Source of the DNA: Chloroflexota bacterium
Lineage (GTDB): Bacteria > Chloroflexota > Dehalococcoidia > Tepidiformales > Tepidiformaceae
Direction: 5' to 3'
DNA length: 64,000 bases
Assembly (NCBI GenBank): GCA_026705605.1
Contig: JAPPAK010000001.1
Span: forward strand, 558,001 to 622,000
The notes under the pieces are model-generated. The model was not told where the DNA came from. It saw only the letters and a list, made by a program, of their open reading frames with translations, and searched no databases. Positions 17,699 to 26,171 of this stretch are shown piece by piece (the stretch's first letter is position 1; the number at the start of each line of letters is the position of its first letter). The position numbers were made by a program, and so were the translations under genes.

Positions 17699-18879
17699 CG
17701 ATGCCCACCGACTACCTCGAGGGCTACGAGCAGGCCCGTGCCGTCAATCCGGAACTGGCCGAGAAATACGTCGCCCACACGACGATCGGCGATCCCGAGG
17801 CCGACGCGATGATGGAAGAGCTTGCCACCATCGACGCCGACGCGGGATTCCGCTTCCTCCAGGCGGGCATGGATGAAGAGCACGACGTCCTTCGCGATGC
17901 CCCTCCAACCGTCCAGTCCTTCTTCCAGGGCATCGAGAACCCGCCTGAGTGGGTCGACCTCGAGTCCTTCGGCGCCGGCGTCCGCCTCTTCCACAAGAAC
18001 TCGAAGCTGTTGCTCGCCGGGATGCTCGGAGGCGTCCTCGTCGAGGGCTTCTCGACCAACATCTCGAAGTCGTTCTTCATCACCGGACGGCTTCGCGACC
18101 AGGGCGTCAGGCGGCTGCAGCAGAACAACCGCCAGATGATCGAGCTCTTCTTCCCCGGCGGCATGATGCGACAGGGCGATGGCTGGAAGCTCTCCGTACG
18201 GGTTCGCCTGGTTCATGCCCAGGTCAGGCGCCTGTTGGCCCAATCCTCCGACTGGGAGCACGACGCATGGGGCGTGCCCCTCAGCGCGGCCCACGTGGGA
18301 TTCGCCATCACAGCTTTCTCCGCCCGCCTGCTCAGGCACATGCGGAGCCTGGGCGCGAGGTACAACGAGGAAGAGGCCAGGAGCTTCATGCAGATCTGGC
18401 GCTACTCCGGTCATCTCATGGGCATCCCCGATGCCATCCTCTTCACGAACGAGGAGGACGCCCTGGAGCTCTTCCGTATCGGGCTCCTCTGCGAACCCGA
18501 GCCGAGCATCGAGTCCGTTGTGCTCGCCAACTCGCTCGTCAACTCGGCGCCGCTGGTCGCGGGGATCACCTCCTCGGAGGAGCGCCGCAGCCTCTCCGGG
18601 TACGTCTATCACGTCTCTCGGGCCCTCATCGGCAAGGAGCTCGCGGACCAGCTCAACTACCCCGAACCTGGCCTCTTCGCCACCTCCTTCGGCGTACTCG
18701 CCTGGTTCCGCCTGAACGAGAAGTACGACACGCTCATGCGCCGGCTCTTCCCGAACCGTGCCCGTGATAGCGACTTCGCCAACTTCTCCGCTCTCTTCGA
18801 CGTCTCCAACTACGACGAAGAGGGAATCAGCTACCGCCTGCCCACCCACGTCTACGCCGAGGAGTCCAAGCGCTGGTAG
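17695..18879 (+). CDS. MpaB-like (DUF2236) putative oxygenase
   Basis: The 394-residue protein matches the DUF2236 family, which includes rubber oxygenase (Lcp) and MpaB, heme-dependent or heme-like oxygenases. Visible features are the long helical central part with FSTNISKSFFITGRLRDQGV, the RLVHAQVRRLL histidine-containing helix, and a segment LMGIPDAILFTNEEDA typical of the family. There is no signal peptide, so it is probably cytoplasmic or membrane associated. It overlaps the MMPL transporter gene by 4 bases, which suggests shared expression and perhaps work on a hydrophobic compound. The substrate is not known. Confidence 0.72.
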   Translation: MTMPTDYLEGYEQARAVNPELAEKYVAHTTIGDPEADAMMEELATIDADAGFRFLQAGMDEEHDVLRDAPPTVQSFFQGIENPPEWVDLESFGAGVRLFHKNSKLLLAGMLGGVLVEGFSTNISKSFFITGRLRDQGVRRLQQNNRQMIELFFPGGMMRQGDGWKLSVRVRLVHAQVRRLLAQSSDWEHDAWGVPLSAAHVGFAITAFSARLLRHMRSLGARYNEEEARSFMQIWRYSGHLMGIPDAILFTNEEDALELFRIGLLCEPEPSIESVVLANSLVNSAPLVAGITSSEERRSLSGYVYHVSRALIGKELADQLNYPEPGLFATSFGVLAWFRLNEKYDTLMRRLFPNRARDSDFANFSALFDVSNYDEEGISYRLPTHVYAEESKRW

Positions 18880-18953
18880 GGCCGGCGCCTGCACGCGCTC
18901 CTGCGGACCTCAGGCGGTAGGCTTCCCGCACGCACCGTTCCGGAGGCCCCCAG

Positions 18954-19994
18954 ATGGAATCCCTGCACGTCCAGACCGCCGACCTGCGCATGCACTATCT
19001 GCAGGAAGGCACGGGTGAGCCCGTCGTCTTCCTGCACGGCTTCCCCGAGACCTCCTACGAGTGGCGCAAGCAGTTCCCTGCCCTCGCCGGCGACTACGCC
19101 CTCTTCGCTCCCGATACCCGTGGTTTTGGCGGCACCGACAAGCCCGGCGTCCGTGTCAACCGCACGATGCTCGCCCAGGACATCGTCAATTTCATGGACG
19201 CCCTCGATATCGAGCGCGCCGCCGTCGTCGCCCACGACTGGGGCGGCATCATCGCCTTCAAGCTCGCCATCGACTGGCCCGAGCGCGTCAGCCGGCTGGC
19301 CATGCTCGATACCCTCTGCACCGTCTGGGCCCCCGCCGGCGCTCACGGCTACTGGTTCAAGGCCGAGCCCCTCCCGGAAGAGTTCTTCGCCGCTCACCAT
19401 CGCGGCTTCATCGAGAGCATCTTCACGGGCGGCTCCGAGCCACCGCTCCCCGGCCGCCCCCAGTCCCCCTGGCCCAGCGCCCGCCCGAATCCCAACGCCA
19501 CTCCCTGGGCAACATCCGAGGACATCGAGGAGTACGCCCGCGCCTTCGCCGACCCCCTCAGCCACTTCCACGCCATCTCCTACTACCGCTACGGCCTCCC
19601 CTTCCACCGCGTCGTCGAGGACGCCTCCGCTCCCCACGGCGAGCGGTACGAGTCCCTCAGCGAACGCGATGTCGCCGGGATGTGGCTCCACCCCGAGGGC
19701 CTCGAGCAGCACCCCAACTTCGGCGACTCCCACGACTACGGTCCTGAGGACCGCCACAAGACCTTCGAGGCTCCTGTCCTCTGGATGTTCGGTCAGTACA
19801 TGGCCGGACGCATCGGAACCGAGGGGGCCGAGCGCGAGCACGCCATCCCCCGCGGCAACCCCTTCGTGGACCAGTTCAGCCGCTACTTCCCCGACCTTCG
19901 CGTCCGTCGCGTCAACGCCGGCCACTTCTTCCCCGAGGAAGCGCCGGACGTCACCAATGAGGCGCTCCAGGCCTTCCTTGGCGGCGCGCTCTAG
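18954..19994 (+). CDS. Alpha/beta hydrolase, epoxide-hydrolase-like
   Basis: The 346-residue protein has an alpha/beta hydrolase fold with the oxyanion HGFPE at 28-32, DTRGFGGTDKP at 54-64 and the nucleophile D95 in HDWGG. An aspartate nucleophile within HDWGG points to epoxide hydrolases or the related haloalkanoate dehalogenases rather than to esterases. The catalytic histidine is probably in NAGHFFPEEAP near the end. Fluoroacetate dehalogenases carry Arg after the nucleophile, whereas here it is Trp, which favours an epoxide hydrolase. The start is preceded by GGAGG 12 bases upstream. Confidence 0.82.
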   Translation: MESLHVQTADLRMHYLQEGTGEPVVFLHGFPETSYEWRKQFPALAGDYALFAPDTRGFGGTDKPGVRVNRTMLAQDIVNFMDALDIERAAVVAHDWGGIIAFKLAIDWPERVSRLAMLDTLCTVWAPAGAHGYWFKAEPLPEEFFAAHHRGFIESIFTGGSEPPLPGRPQSPWPSARPNPNATPWATSEDIEEYARAFADPLSHFHAISYYRYGLPFHRVVEDASAPHGERYESLSERDVAGMWLHPEGLEQHPNFGDSHDYGPEDRHKTFEAPVLWMFGQYMAGRIGTEGAEREHAIPRGNPFVDQFSRYFPDLRVRRVNAGHFFPEEAPDVTNEALQAFLGGAL

Positions 19995-20016
19995 GCGTTA
20001 TGCCGGCCAGAGCATA

Positions 20017-20044
20017 TTGCGCCGCGTTCCCCATCCCGTAACAT
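20017..20044 (+). promoter_or_regulatory. Candidate promoter of the aldehyde ferredoxin oxidoreductase gene
   Basis: TTGCGC at 20017-20022 and TAACAT at 20039-20044 with 16 bases between resemble a sigma-70 promoter in the 101-base gap before the gene at 20096. The ribosome-binding sequence GAGAAGGGG follows downstream. Confidence 0.42.
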
Positions 20045-20095
20045 CCGACCCACACTATTGGCCCGCTCACGCACGCGGAGAAGGGGTATCTGGCT

Positions 20096-21985
20096 ATGGC
20101 TGATTCCAACGGGAACGGAGCCGTCGAAACCGGCTACAACGGCAAGATGCTGGTCGTCGACCTGACGTCCGGCGAGATCAACATCGAGCACCCCGACGAG
20201 TCGCTCTATCGCGAGTACCTCGGCGGGTACGGCATCGGCGCCCGCATGCTCTGGGACCGCGTCCCTGCCGGCGTCGACCCCCTCGCTCCCGAGAACATGC
20301 TCGGCATGCTCCCCGGCCTCCTCACCGGCACGCCCCTCTTCGGGCAGCGCTGGCAGGTGGTCTGCAAGAGCCCCCTCACCGGTGGCTGGGGCGATGCCAA
20401 CTGCGGCGGCGACTTCGGCGGCGTCCTCAAGCTCGCGGGCTGGGATGGGGTTGTCTTCTTCGGCAAGGCCGATCGCCCAACCTACCTCCTGATCGAGGAC
20501 GACAACGTCGAGCTCCGCGATGCCAGCGACCTCTGGGGCACCGGCGCCATCGAGAGCGAGATGGAGCTCAAGGGCCGCCACGGCAAGCGCGCCAGCGTCG
20601 CCAACATTGGCCAGGCCGGCGAGACGCTCTCCCTCATCAGCGGCGTTTGCAACGACCACGGCCGCCTCGCCGCCCGCTCGGGCGTCGGCGCCGTCATGGG
20701 CTCGAAGAACCTGAAGGCCGTCGTGGCCGTCGCCGAGCGCAAGATCATTTCCCAGACGCCGGAGACCATCAAGATGCTCCGCGCCAACCTGGACGACATG
20801 GTCAAGCCGCTCAAGGACTTCTTCTCGAACTTCGGCACCACCGGCATCACCGCCGGCAGCGCGCTCAACGGCGACTCCCCGGTCAAGAACTGGGGGGGCG
20901 TCGGCGTGGTGGACTTCCCCCAGGAAGTCTCCAGCCAGATCGACGGCGGCTCCATGATCAACCCCAAGATGGAGAAGAAGTACGGCTGCTGGCACTGTCC
21001 CATCGCCTGCGGCGCCGAGTCCGTCGAGTCCACCAACGAGAAGTACCCGTACCCGCATCACACCCACCGTCCCGAGTACGAGGCCATGGCCTCCTACGGG
21101 ACGATGAACCTGATGAACGACCCCGACGCCCTCATCTACCTGAACCACCTCTGCAACGAGTACGGGTTCGACGTGATCAGCGCGGGCGTCACCGCTTCCT
21201 TCGCCATCGAGTGCTACGAGGCCGGCATCCTCACCAAGGAGGACACCGACGGCCTCGAGCTCAACTGGGGCAACGCCGAGGCTATCGTGGAGCTCACGAA
21301 GATGATGGGTGAGCGCCGCGGCATCGGCGACGTCCTCGCCGACGGCGTCAAGGTGGCCGCCGAGAAGATCGGCGCCGGCTCCGATGCCTACGGCATGCAC
21401 ATCGGCGGCCAGGAGCTTCCGATGCACGACCCGAAGCTCCAGCCGGAGTTTCACACCACCTACAAGCTCGACCCGACCCCGGGTCGCCATACCCAGTACG
21501 AGGGCAACCGCCGCGTCGGCACCATCCCGCCCGCCCCCCAGGACTCGCGCGACTACGACGGTCGTGGCGAGCACCACAAGGCGGCGAGCGAGTACATGCA
21601 CGTCGTGAACGCCGGCGGCATGTGCCAGTTCATCATGATGACCGCCAACACCGCGAACATCCCCGACTGGTTCAACGCCGTCACGGGCTGGGACATGGAC
21701 ATCGAAGAGGCCATGCAGGTCGGCGAGCGCATCGCCAACCTGCGCATGGCCTACGAGGTGCGCGAGGGCGGCAACCCCCGCCAGCGCCCCGTCCCTTCCC
21801 GCGTCACGGGCGCGACCAACGAGGCCACCCACACCGGGCCCCTCGAGGGTGTCAACCTCGACACCGAGCGTCTCGAGGTCGACTTCCTCAACGCCTGCGA
21901 CTGGGATGCCGACACCTGCAAGCCCTCCGCCTCCAAGCTGGAGTCGCTGGGCCTGTCCGAGGTGGCCGAGGCGCTCCACGCCTAG
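20096..21985 (+). CDS. Aldehyde ferredoxin oxidoreductase (tungsten-pterin family)
   Basis: The 629-residue protein belongs to the AOR family, which oxidises aldehydes to acids with a tungsten bis-pterin cofactor and passes electrons to ferredoxin through a [4Fe-4S] cluster. Cluster ligands are C298, C301 and C305 in CWHCPIAC, with the fourth probably C601 in LNACDWD. The N-terminal domain shows GGYGIGARMLWDRVP and the pterin-binding stretch NIGQAGE with SGVGAVMGSKNLKAV. Domain 3 contains HIGGQELPMHDPK. Length fits the family (about 600-630). It stands alone with its own promoter and a strong terminator-like palindrome behind; moaD and moaE, which make the pterin dithiolene, are 7 kb away. 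The specific aldehyde is unknown. Confidence 0.9.
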   Translation: MADSNGNGAVETGYNGKMLVVDLTSGEINIEHPDESLYREYLGGYGIGARMLWDRVPAGVDPLAPENMLGMLPGLLTGTPLFGQRWQVVCKSPLTGGWGDANCGGDFGGVLKLAGWDGVVFFGKADRPTYLLIEDDNVELRDASDLWGTGAIESEMELKGRHGKRASVANIGQAGETLSLISGVCNDHGRLAARSGVGAVMGSKNLKAVVAVAERKIISQTPETIKMLRANLDDMVKPLKDFFSNFGTTGITAGSALNGDSPVKNWGGVGVVDFPQEVSSQIDGGSMINPKMEKKYGCWHCPIACGAESVESTNEKYPYPHHTHRPEYEAMASYGTMNLMNDPDALIYLNHLCNEYGFDVISAGVTASFAIECYEAGILTKEDTDGLELNWGNAEAIVELTKMMGERRGIGDVLADGVKVAAEKIGAGSDAYGMHIGGQELPMHDPKLQPEFHTTYKLDPTPGRHTQYEGNRRVGTIPPAPQDSRDYDGRGEHHKAASEYMHVVNAGGMCQFIMMTANTANIPDWFNAVTGWDMDIEEAMQVGERIANLRMAYEVREGGNPRQRPVPSRVTGATNEATHTGPLEGVNLDTERLEVDFLNACDWDADTCKPSASKLESLGLSEVAEALHA

Positions 21986-22008
21986 CCTCCAACCAGCGCC
22001 AACCAACC

Positions 22009-22034
22009 GAAGGGCGGCCCCGGGGCCGCCCTTC
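22009..22034 (+). terminator. Perfect GC palindrome after the AOR gene
   Basis: GAAGGGCGGCCCC at 22009-22021 is followed at once by its exact reverse complement up to 22034, giving an 11-bp stem with a 4-base loop, 24 bases after the stop. No T-run follows, as is common in GC-rich genomes. It could end transcription in both directions. Confidence 0.6.
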
Positions 22035-22088
22035 GCGATCGCCGGACTCGCTGCCCGTTTGCCAATAGGCGTACCCTTGGCGGCCAGC

Positions 22089-22709
22089 ATGAGCGCGACC
22101 AGCACTGCCACCTATCCCCTCGCGATTGCGGGCGACGGCCTCGAGCTGCGCCCCTGGGACGAGGATCTGCTCGAGCAGCTGGCGCAGTGGGGCGAGCGCG
22201 GATTTCCCTACCACGCCTTCGACCTCGGCCATCTGCGCGACCCCGCCCGCGCACGCGCCGAGCTGGTACGCGCCCGCGAGGCTGGCCCCCACCGCCACTT
22301 CGTCGCCTGCGAAGGGGATACCGCCGTCGGCCGCATCTCCGTGAATCTGCACGATCGCGCCGGGCTCTACCTCTGGGCCGTCCACGTGCCCCCCGAGCAC
22401 GAGGGTCGCGGCGTCTGTCGCCGCATGATGGCCGCGCTCATCGAGTGGCTGGAGGCGGAGCACCCCGGTTCCGACTTCGTCCTCACTACCAATACCTTCG
22501 CCGAGCACGCTCACCGCGCCTACCAGGCGGTTGGTTTCAAGGTCGCCGAGACGCGCTGGCACTACGACCGCCCCCTCGCCGAACAGCTCTGGCGCGTCCC
22601 CCGCGAGCAGCGCAAGGCCATCGAGAAACACCTGCGCTTCCACAACGGGCGCTGGGAAGTGCGGACCCACCTCATGGCCCGCCCCCAGGGATGGTCGCCT
22701 TCTTCCTAG
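22089..22709 (+). CDS. GNAT-family N-acetyltransferase
   Basis: The ATG at 22089 gives a 206-residue protein. The GNAT acetyl-CoA-binding core is seen as LYLWAVHVPPEHEGRGVCRRMMAAL, where the EGRGVCRRM turn matches motif A (Q/R-x-x-G-x-G/A), followed by AHRAYQAVGFKVAETR near residue 155. The acceptor is not indicated by sequence. The gene converges on the unknown gene at 22706-23833 with stops overlapping by 4 bases. It may share read-through from the AOR gene but the palindrome between them argues for separate units. Confidence 0.82.
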   Translation: MSATSTATYPLAIAGDGLELRPWDEDLLEQLAQWGERGFPYHAFDLGHLRDPARARAELVRAREAGPHRHFVACEGDTAVGRISVNLHDRAGLYLWAVHVPPEHEGRGVCRRMMAALIEWLEAEHPGSDFVLTTNTFAEHAHRAYQAVGFKVAETRWHYDRPLAEQLWRVPREQRKAIEKHLRFHNGRWEVRTHLMARPQGWSPSS

Positions 22710-23833
22710 TCCGGGGCCGGCCCGATTCCCAGGCGCCGGTCGTTCTCCAGCCAGGCCTGGTCGGCCAGCGCCATCAGCCCCCCGCTCAGGAGGGAGTGCC
22801 CCCCGGCCAGAACGGGCACCTCGGCGGTCGCCAGCGCCGCCGTCAGGTCGCGGAGCCACGGTTCCGTCACCTTCTCCGGCGCCAGCAGATCGCCCTGGAA
22901 CCGGTCTTCGCGGCTTGCCTGCGACCCCGCATGCGCCAGCAGGACGCGCGTATCCAGCACCACTCCGTCCGCCAGTGACGCCAGCTCCTCCGCGAACCGC
23001 TCCACGCCAAGCTCCTCCAGTAGCCTCCCCACCAGCGAACGGGCCGTGTGCCCCTCGGGCACGCTCGCCATCCCGCGCTCCTCGCTCACGAGCCGTACCC
23101 GGCAGGCGGTTTCCCGCTCGAGGTGCGCCCACGTCGCGCTCCCCACGCGACCCGCGACCAGGATCTCGGCGTCGGGGTCGCAGAGCAGGGGCATCATTGC
23201 CCGGTAGGGCGCGAGCGGCAGCGACCCCTCCACCGGCAGTGCCGCGCGGATCGCCACCGGCGTCGCTTCGCTGAGTGCCAGCACCACCAGGTCCGCCGGT
23301 GTGTCCAGATCGAACGCCGTCCGCACCGAACGTGGCAGCACCGTCACCTCGCACCCCGCCTCGTCGCGCAACCGCCGCGGGAGCACGTTGTCCCGCTCGA
23401 GCGCCCCCACCTGCGCGATCGCCGTCGCCGGCGACCACGCCGTCAGGTCCGACGAGTAGAAGTTGTTCGTCACGGCCACGTCCCCGCCCCCCGCCAGCGC
23501 CTGCCGCACCGCCGCGTAGTCCTCTGCCTTCAGGAACGGCAGCGCCCCCGCCCCCATAACCGCCACCGCCCCTGCGTCCAGCTTCTCGACCAGCCCCAGC
23601 ACCCGCTTCTGCAGGGAGAATGCCTCCCCCGGCGCGTCGCGGTCGACGCTGTACGAGGGGTCGTCGCCTACGCCAGAGTCGTTCGTCGCAAGCACCACGC
23701 TCGCGAAGCCTCCCTCGCGCGCCGCCCGCGCGCTCACCCCCGCCGCCGCCAACCGCGCCCGCGCCACTATCCCCTCGGCCTCGCCCGTGGCGCCACCGCC
23801 GTGCAGCATGATCAATGCGGGCCCGTCGCGCAT
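22706..23833 (-). CDS. Unrecognised protein with possible nucleotidyltransferase-like fold
   Basis: The 375-residue protein is not one I recognise with certainty. The segment AVAVMGAGALPFL followed by VAVTNNFYSSDLTAW, and later AFDLDTPADLVVLAL, resembles the pattern of GT-A nucleotidyltransferases such as CofC or MobA, where a DxDTPxDL loop is typical; the glycine-rich start LIMLHGGGATGEAEG is weaker. A C-terminal half of about 170 residues has no known motif and includes a GGHSLLSGG stretch. Start ATG at 23833. It is a single-gene unit divergent from rplI. Function is unknown. Confidence 0.5.
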   Translation of the reverse strand: MRDGPALIMLHGGGATGEAEGIVARARLAAAGVSARAAREGGFASVVLATNDSGVGDDPSYSVDRDAPGEAFSLQKRVLGLVEKLDAGAVAVMGAGALPFLKAEDYAAVRQALAGGGDVAVTNNFYSSDLTAWSPATAIAQVGALERDNVLPRRLRDEAGCEVTVLPRSVRTAFDLDTPADLVVLALSEATPVAIRAALPVEGSLPLAPYRAMMPLLCDPDAEILVAGRVGSATWAHLERETACRVRLVSEERGMASVPEGHTARSLVGRLLEELGVERFAEELASLADGVVLDTRVLLAHAGSQASREDRFQGDLLAPEKVTEPWLRDLTAALATAEVPVLAGGHSLLSGGLMALADQAWLENDRRLGIGPAPD

Positions 23834-23850
23834 CCTGAGAGCTTAAGGGC

Positions 23851-23878
23851 TTGACACGACGAACATATGTACTAGGCT
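23851..23878 (+). promoter_or_regulatory. Strong sigma-70-like promoter for rplI
   Basis: A perfect TTGACA at 23851-23856 is followed after 16 bases by TAGGCT at 23873-23878. It is the best promoter match in the window and lies 158 bases before the rplI start, so a long leader is predicted. Confidence 0.72.
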
Positions 23879-23911
23879 CGTGTTAAGTGTTCACAGAAGC
23901 CGGGGAGCCCA

Positions 23912-23946
23912 GTGAAACCTTCAGCGCCACTCGCCGGAAGCTTCAC
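23912..23946 (+). promoter_or_regulatory. Hairpin in the predicted rplI leader
   Basis: GTGAA-AC-CTTC pairs with GAAG-C-TTCAC, a 9-bp interrupted stem with a 14-base loop, located 30-65 bases after the promoter. It is a candidate leader structure; I know of no described L9 leader of this shape. Confidence 0.35.
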
Positions 23947-24035
23947 ACGGATGGGGTGTAGGGCGTTGAGCACCTAAGATCGCCTGACTATCGTCGCTCG
24001 CAGGCCGACTGCGGACGATGCAGAGGTCACCAGCC

Positions 24036-24674
24036 ATGAAAGTCGTGTTTTTCGAAGACGTTGAGGGCACTGCCCAGGTCGGCGACGTGAAGGTCGTCAA
24101 GAACGGCTTCGCCCGCAACTTCCTGCTCCCTCGCGGTATCGCCGGACCGGTCACGCCCCCCAATCTCCAGCGCGCCAACTCCCTCGCCGAGAAGGAAGCG
24201 CGCCGCCAGGCCAAGCTCGATGGTGAGGCCGAGGTCCACAGGGAGCGGCTCGACGGCTACACCGTCAGCTTCGAGGCCCGCGTTGGAGAGACCGGTCGCC
24301 TCTACGGCTCCGTGACCAGCCGCGATGTCGCTCAGAAGCTCGAGGAGAGCACGGGCATCGAGGTCGACTCGCGCGGCATCCTCCTCGCCGAGCCCATCCG
24401 CGAGCTCGGTTCCAAGACCGTAACCATCCGCTTCACCCGCAACGTCAGCGCCGAGATCACCATCACCGTCGATCCTGACGAGGACTCGAAGGAGATCGTC
24501 GAGCAGCTCCGGGCACGGGAAGCCGAAGAGGCCCTCGCAGCGGCCGAAGCCGAGGCTGCCGCCGCCGCGGCAGCTGCCGAGGCCGAAGCCGAAGCACAGG
24601 CAGAAGCCACCGCCACCGAGGAAGAAACAGCCGAAGACGCCGAGCCACCCGCCGAAGAGACCACGGACGGCTAG
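24036..24674 (+). CDS. rplI: 50S ribosomal protein L9 with Ala/Glu tail
   Basis: The ATG at 24036 gives MKVVFFEDVEGTAQVGD and 212 residues; an ATG 18 bases upstream is possible but lacks family support. The N-domain shows VKNGFARNFLLPRGIA and the central helix ANSLAEKEARRQAKL, and the C-domain is complete up to about residue 150. About 60 residues of Ala and Glu follow. L9 stabilises translocation from the L1 stalk base. Unusually it is not next to rpsF, ssb or rpsR; it leads a replication gene cluster instead, with its own promoter. Confidence 0.95.
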   Translation: MKVVFFEDVEGTAQVGDVKVVKNGFARNFLLPRGIAGPVTPPNLQRANSLAEKEARRQAKLDGEAEVHRERLDGYTVSFEARVGETGRLYGSVTSRDVAQKLEESTGIEVDSRGILLAEPIRELGSKTVTIRFTRNVSAEITITVDPDEDSKEIVEQLRAREAEEALAAAEAEAAAAAAAAEAEAEAQAEATATEEETAEDAEPPAEETTDG

Positions 24675-24755
24675 CGGGAAGGGGGGCGGAAGAGCGGGGA
24701 CAGGCACTCAGCACCAGCCATCGCGCTTCGGCGCGTCCCCGCCGTTCCGGTCGGT

Positions 24756-26171
24756 ATGACCCTCCCCTTCCTGGAGCGCCTCCCACCGCACGACGTCGAA
24801 GCCGAGGAGGCCGTGATTGCGGCTCTCCTCGTCGATCCCGAGGCCATCTCGAAGGTCTCGTCCATCCTCAAATCTCCCGACTTCTTCCGCGAGAAGAACG
24901 GCTGGATTTACGAGGCCGCCAACGAGCTCTGGGAACGCGACGAGTCGATCAACCAGATCACCATCGCCCACGAGCTCGACCGCCGCGAGCGCCTCGAGGA
25001 GGTCGGCGGCCAGAGCTACCTGGGCGACATCATTCGCCAGCTCCCCACCAGCGTCGGCGTCGAGTTCTACGCCCAGATCGTCAAGCGCGACAGCACCTAC
25101 CGCGGCCTCATCAACGCCGCCACCGGCATCCTCCAGCTTGCCTACGAGGCGCCCGCCGACCTTGAGTCCGTCTTCTCCCGCTCCGAAGAGCTGCTCCAGC
25201 GCCTCCGCGGCGGCGAGAACTTCCGCGACTTCGTCCACATCGGCCAGATCCTCCAGGCCTACCTCGATGAGGATGCCGAGGCCGCCGAACGCCGCGAGCT
25301 TGCCGCGGTCGAGGCCGGCTTCAGCGATCTCGACCACCTGCTAGGCGGCCTCAAGCGCGAGGACCTCGTCATCGTGGGCGCCCGCCCCAGCGTCGGAAAG
25401 TCGTCCTTCGCCCTCGGCATCGCCCGCAACGCCGCCATCAACCAGGGCGCCAACGTCGCCTTCTTCTCCCTGGAGATGTCGGCCGAGCAGCTGGCGGTTC
25501 GTCTCCTCGCCGCCGAGTCCGGCGTCGACAGCACGCGTCTCCGGCTCGGCGGCCAGACCGAGCTGGAGGAGCGCCGCATCATCCGCGCCACCGGCGAGCT
25601 CGCCGGCGCCAACATCTGGTTCGACGATTCCCCCACCCTCACCGTCGCCGAGCTGCGCTCCAAGGTTCGTCGTCTTGCCAGCTCCCATGGTGTCGACCTC
25701 GTCGTCGTCGACTACCTCCAGCTCATGCAGTCCGATACGAGCTGGAACGGCCGCGAGAACCGCGTCCAGGAGATCAGCTACATCTCCCGGACACTCAAGG
25801 GCCTCGCCCGCGAGCTGAACGTGCCCGTCATCGCGCTCGCCCAGCTCTCGCGCGCCATCGAGCAGCGCCACCCCCGCATCCCCATGCTCTCCGACCTCCG
25901 TGACTCGGGCTCCATCGAGCAGGATGCCGACGTCGTCATCTTCCTCAGCCGCGAGGAGCTCTACACCAGTCGCGAGCAGTGGATGGCCGAGCACCCGGAG
26001 ATGCCCGAGACCGCGTACCCCCAGGGTGTCGCCCAGGTCATCGTCGCCAAGCACCGCAACGGCCCCACCGGCACGGTCGACCTCCGCTTCCGCCAGCGCC
26101 TCGCCAAGTTCGAGGACTGGGTGCTCCAGGGCGAGGACGAGGACCTGCCGCCCGAAGGGATCGACCAGTGA
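24756..26171 (+). CDS. dnaB: Replicative DNA helicase DnaB
   Basis: The 471-residue protein is the hexameric 5'-3' helicase of the replication fork. The N-terminal domain spans about 1-110 and begins RLPPHDVEAEEAVIAALL. The RecA-like domain has Walker A GARPSVGKS at 208-216, the H1a ESxAAE-like MSAEQLAVRLLA, Walker B VDLVVVDYLQLM and the arginine-rich IALAQLSRAIEQR followed by LSDLRDSGSIEQDAD. The length is standard and no intein is present. The rplI-dnaB pairing is common in bacteria. The stop overlaps the GTG of the next gene (GTGA). Confidence 0.97.
   Translation: MTLPFLERLPPHDVEAEEAVIAALLVDPEAISKVSSILKSPDFFREKNGWIYEAANELWERDESINQITIAHELDRRERLEEVGGQSYLGDIIRQLPTSVGVEFYAQIVKRDSTYRGLINAATGILQLAYEAPADLESVFSRSEELLQRLRGGENFRDFVHIGQILQAYLDEDAEAAERRELAAVEAGFSDLDHLLGGLKREDLVIVGARPSVGKSSFALGIARNAAINQGANVAFFSLEMSAEQLAVRLLAAESGVDSTRLRLGGQTELEERRIIRATGELAGANIWFDDSPTLTVAELRSKVRRLASSHGVDLVVVDYLQLMQSDTSWNGRENRVQEISYISRTLKGLARELNVPVIALAQLSRAIEQRHPRIPMLSDLRDSGSIEQDADVVIFLSREELYTSREQWMAEHPEMPETAYPQGVAQVIVAKHRNGPTGTVDLRFRQRLAKFEDWVLQGEDEDLPPEGIDQ

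Noticed and set aside
19991-22111. 706-codon open frame on the minus strand
   Set aside because: It is entirely antisense to the AOR gene; high-GC genomes often give long open antisense frames and its translation is low-complexity without any family features.
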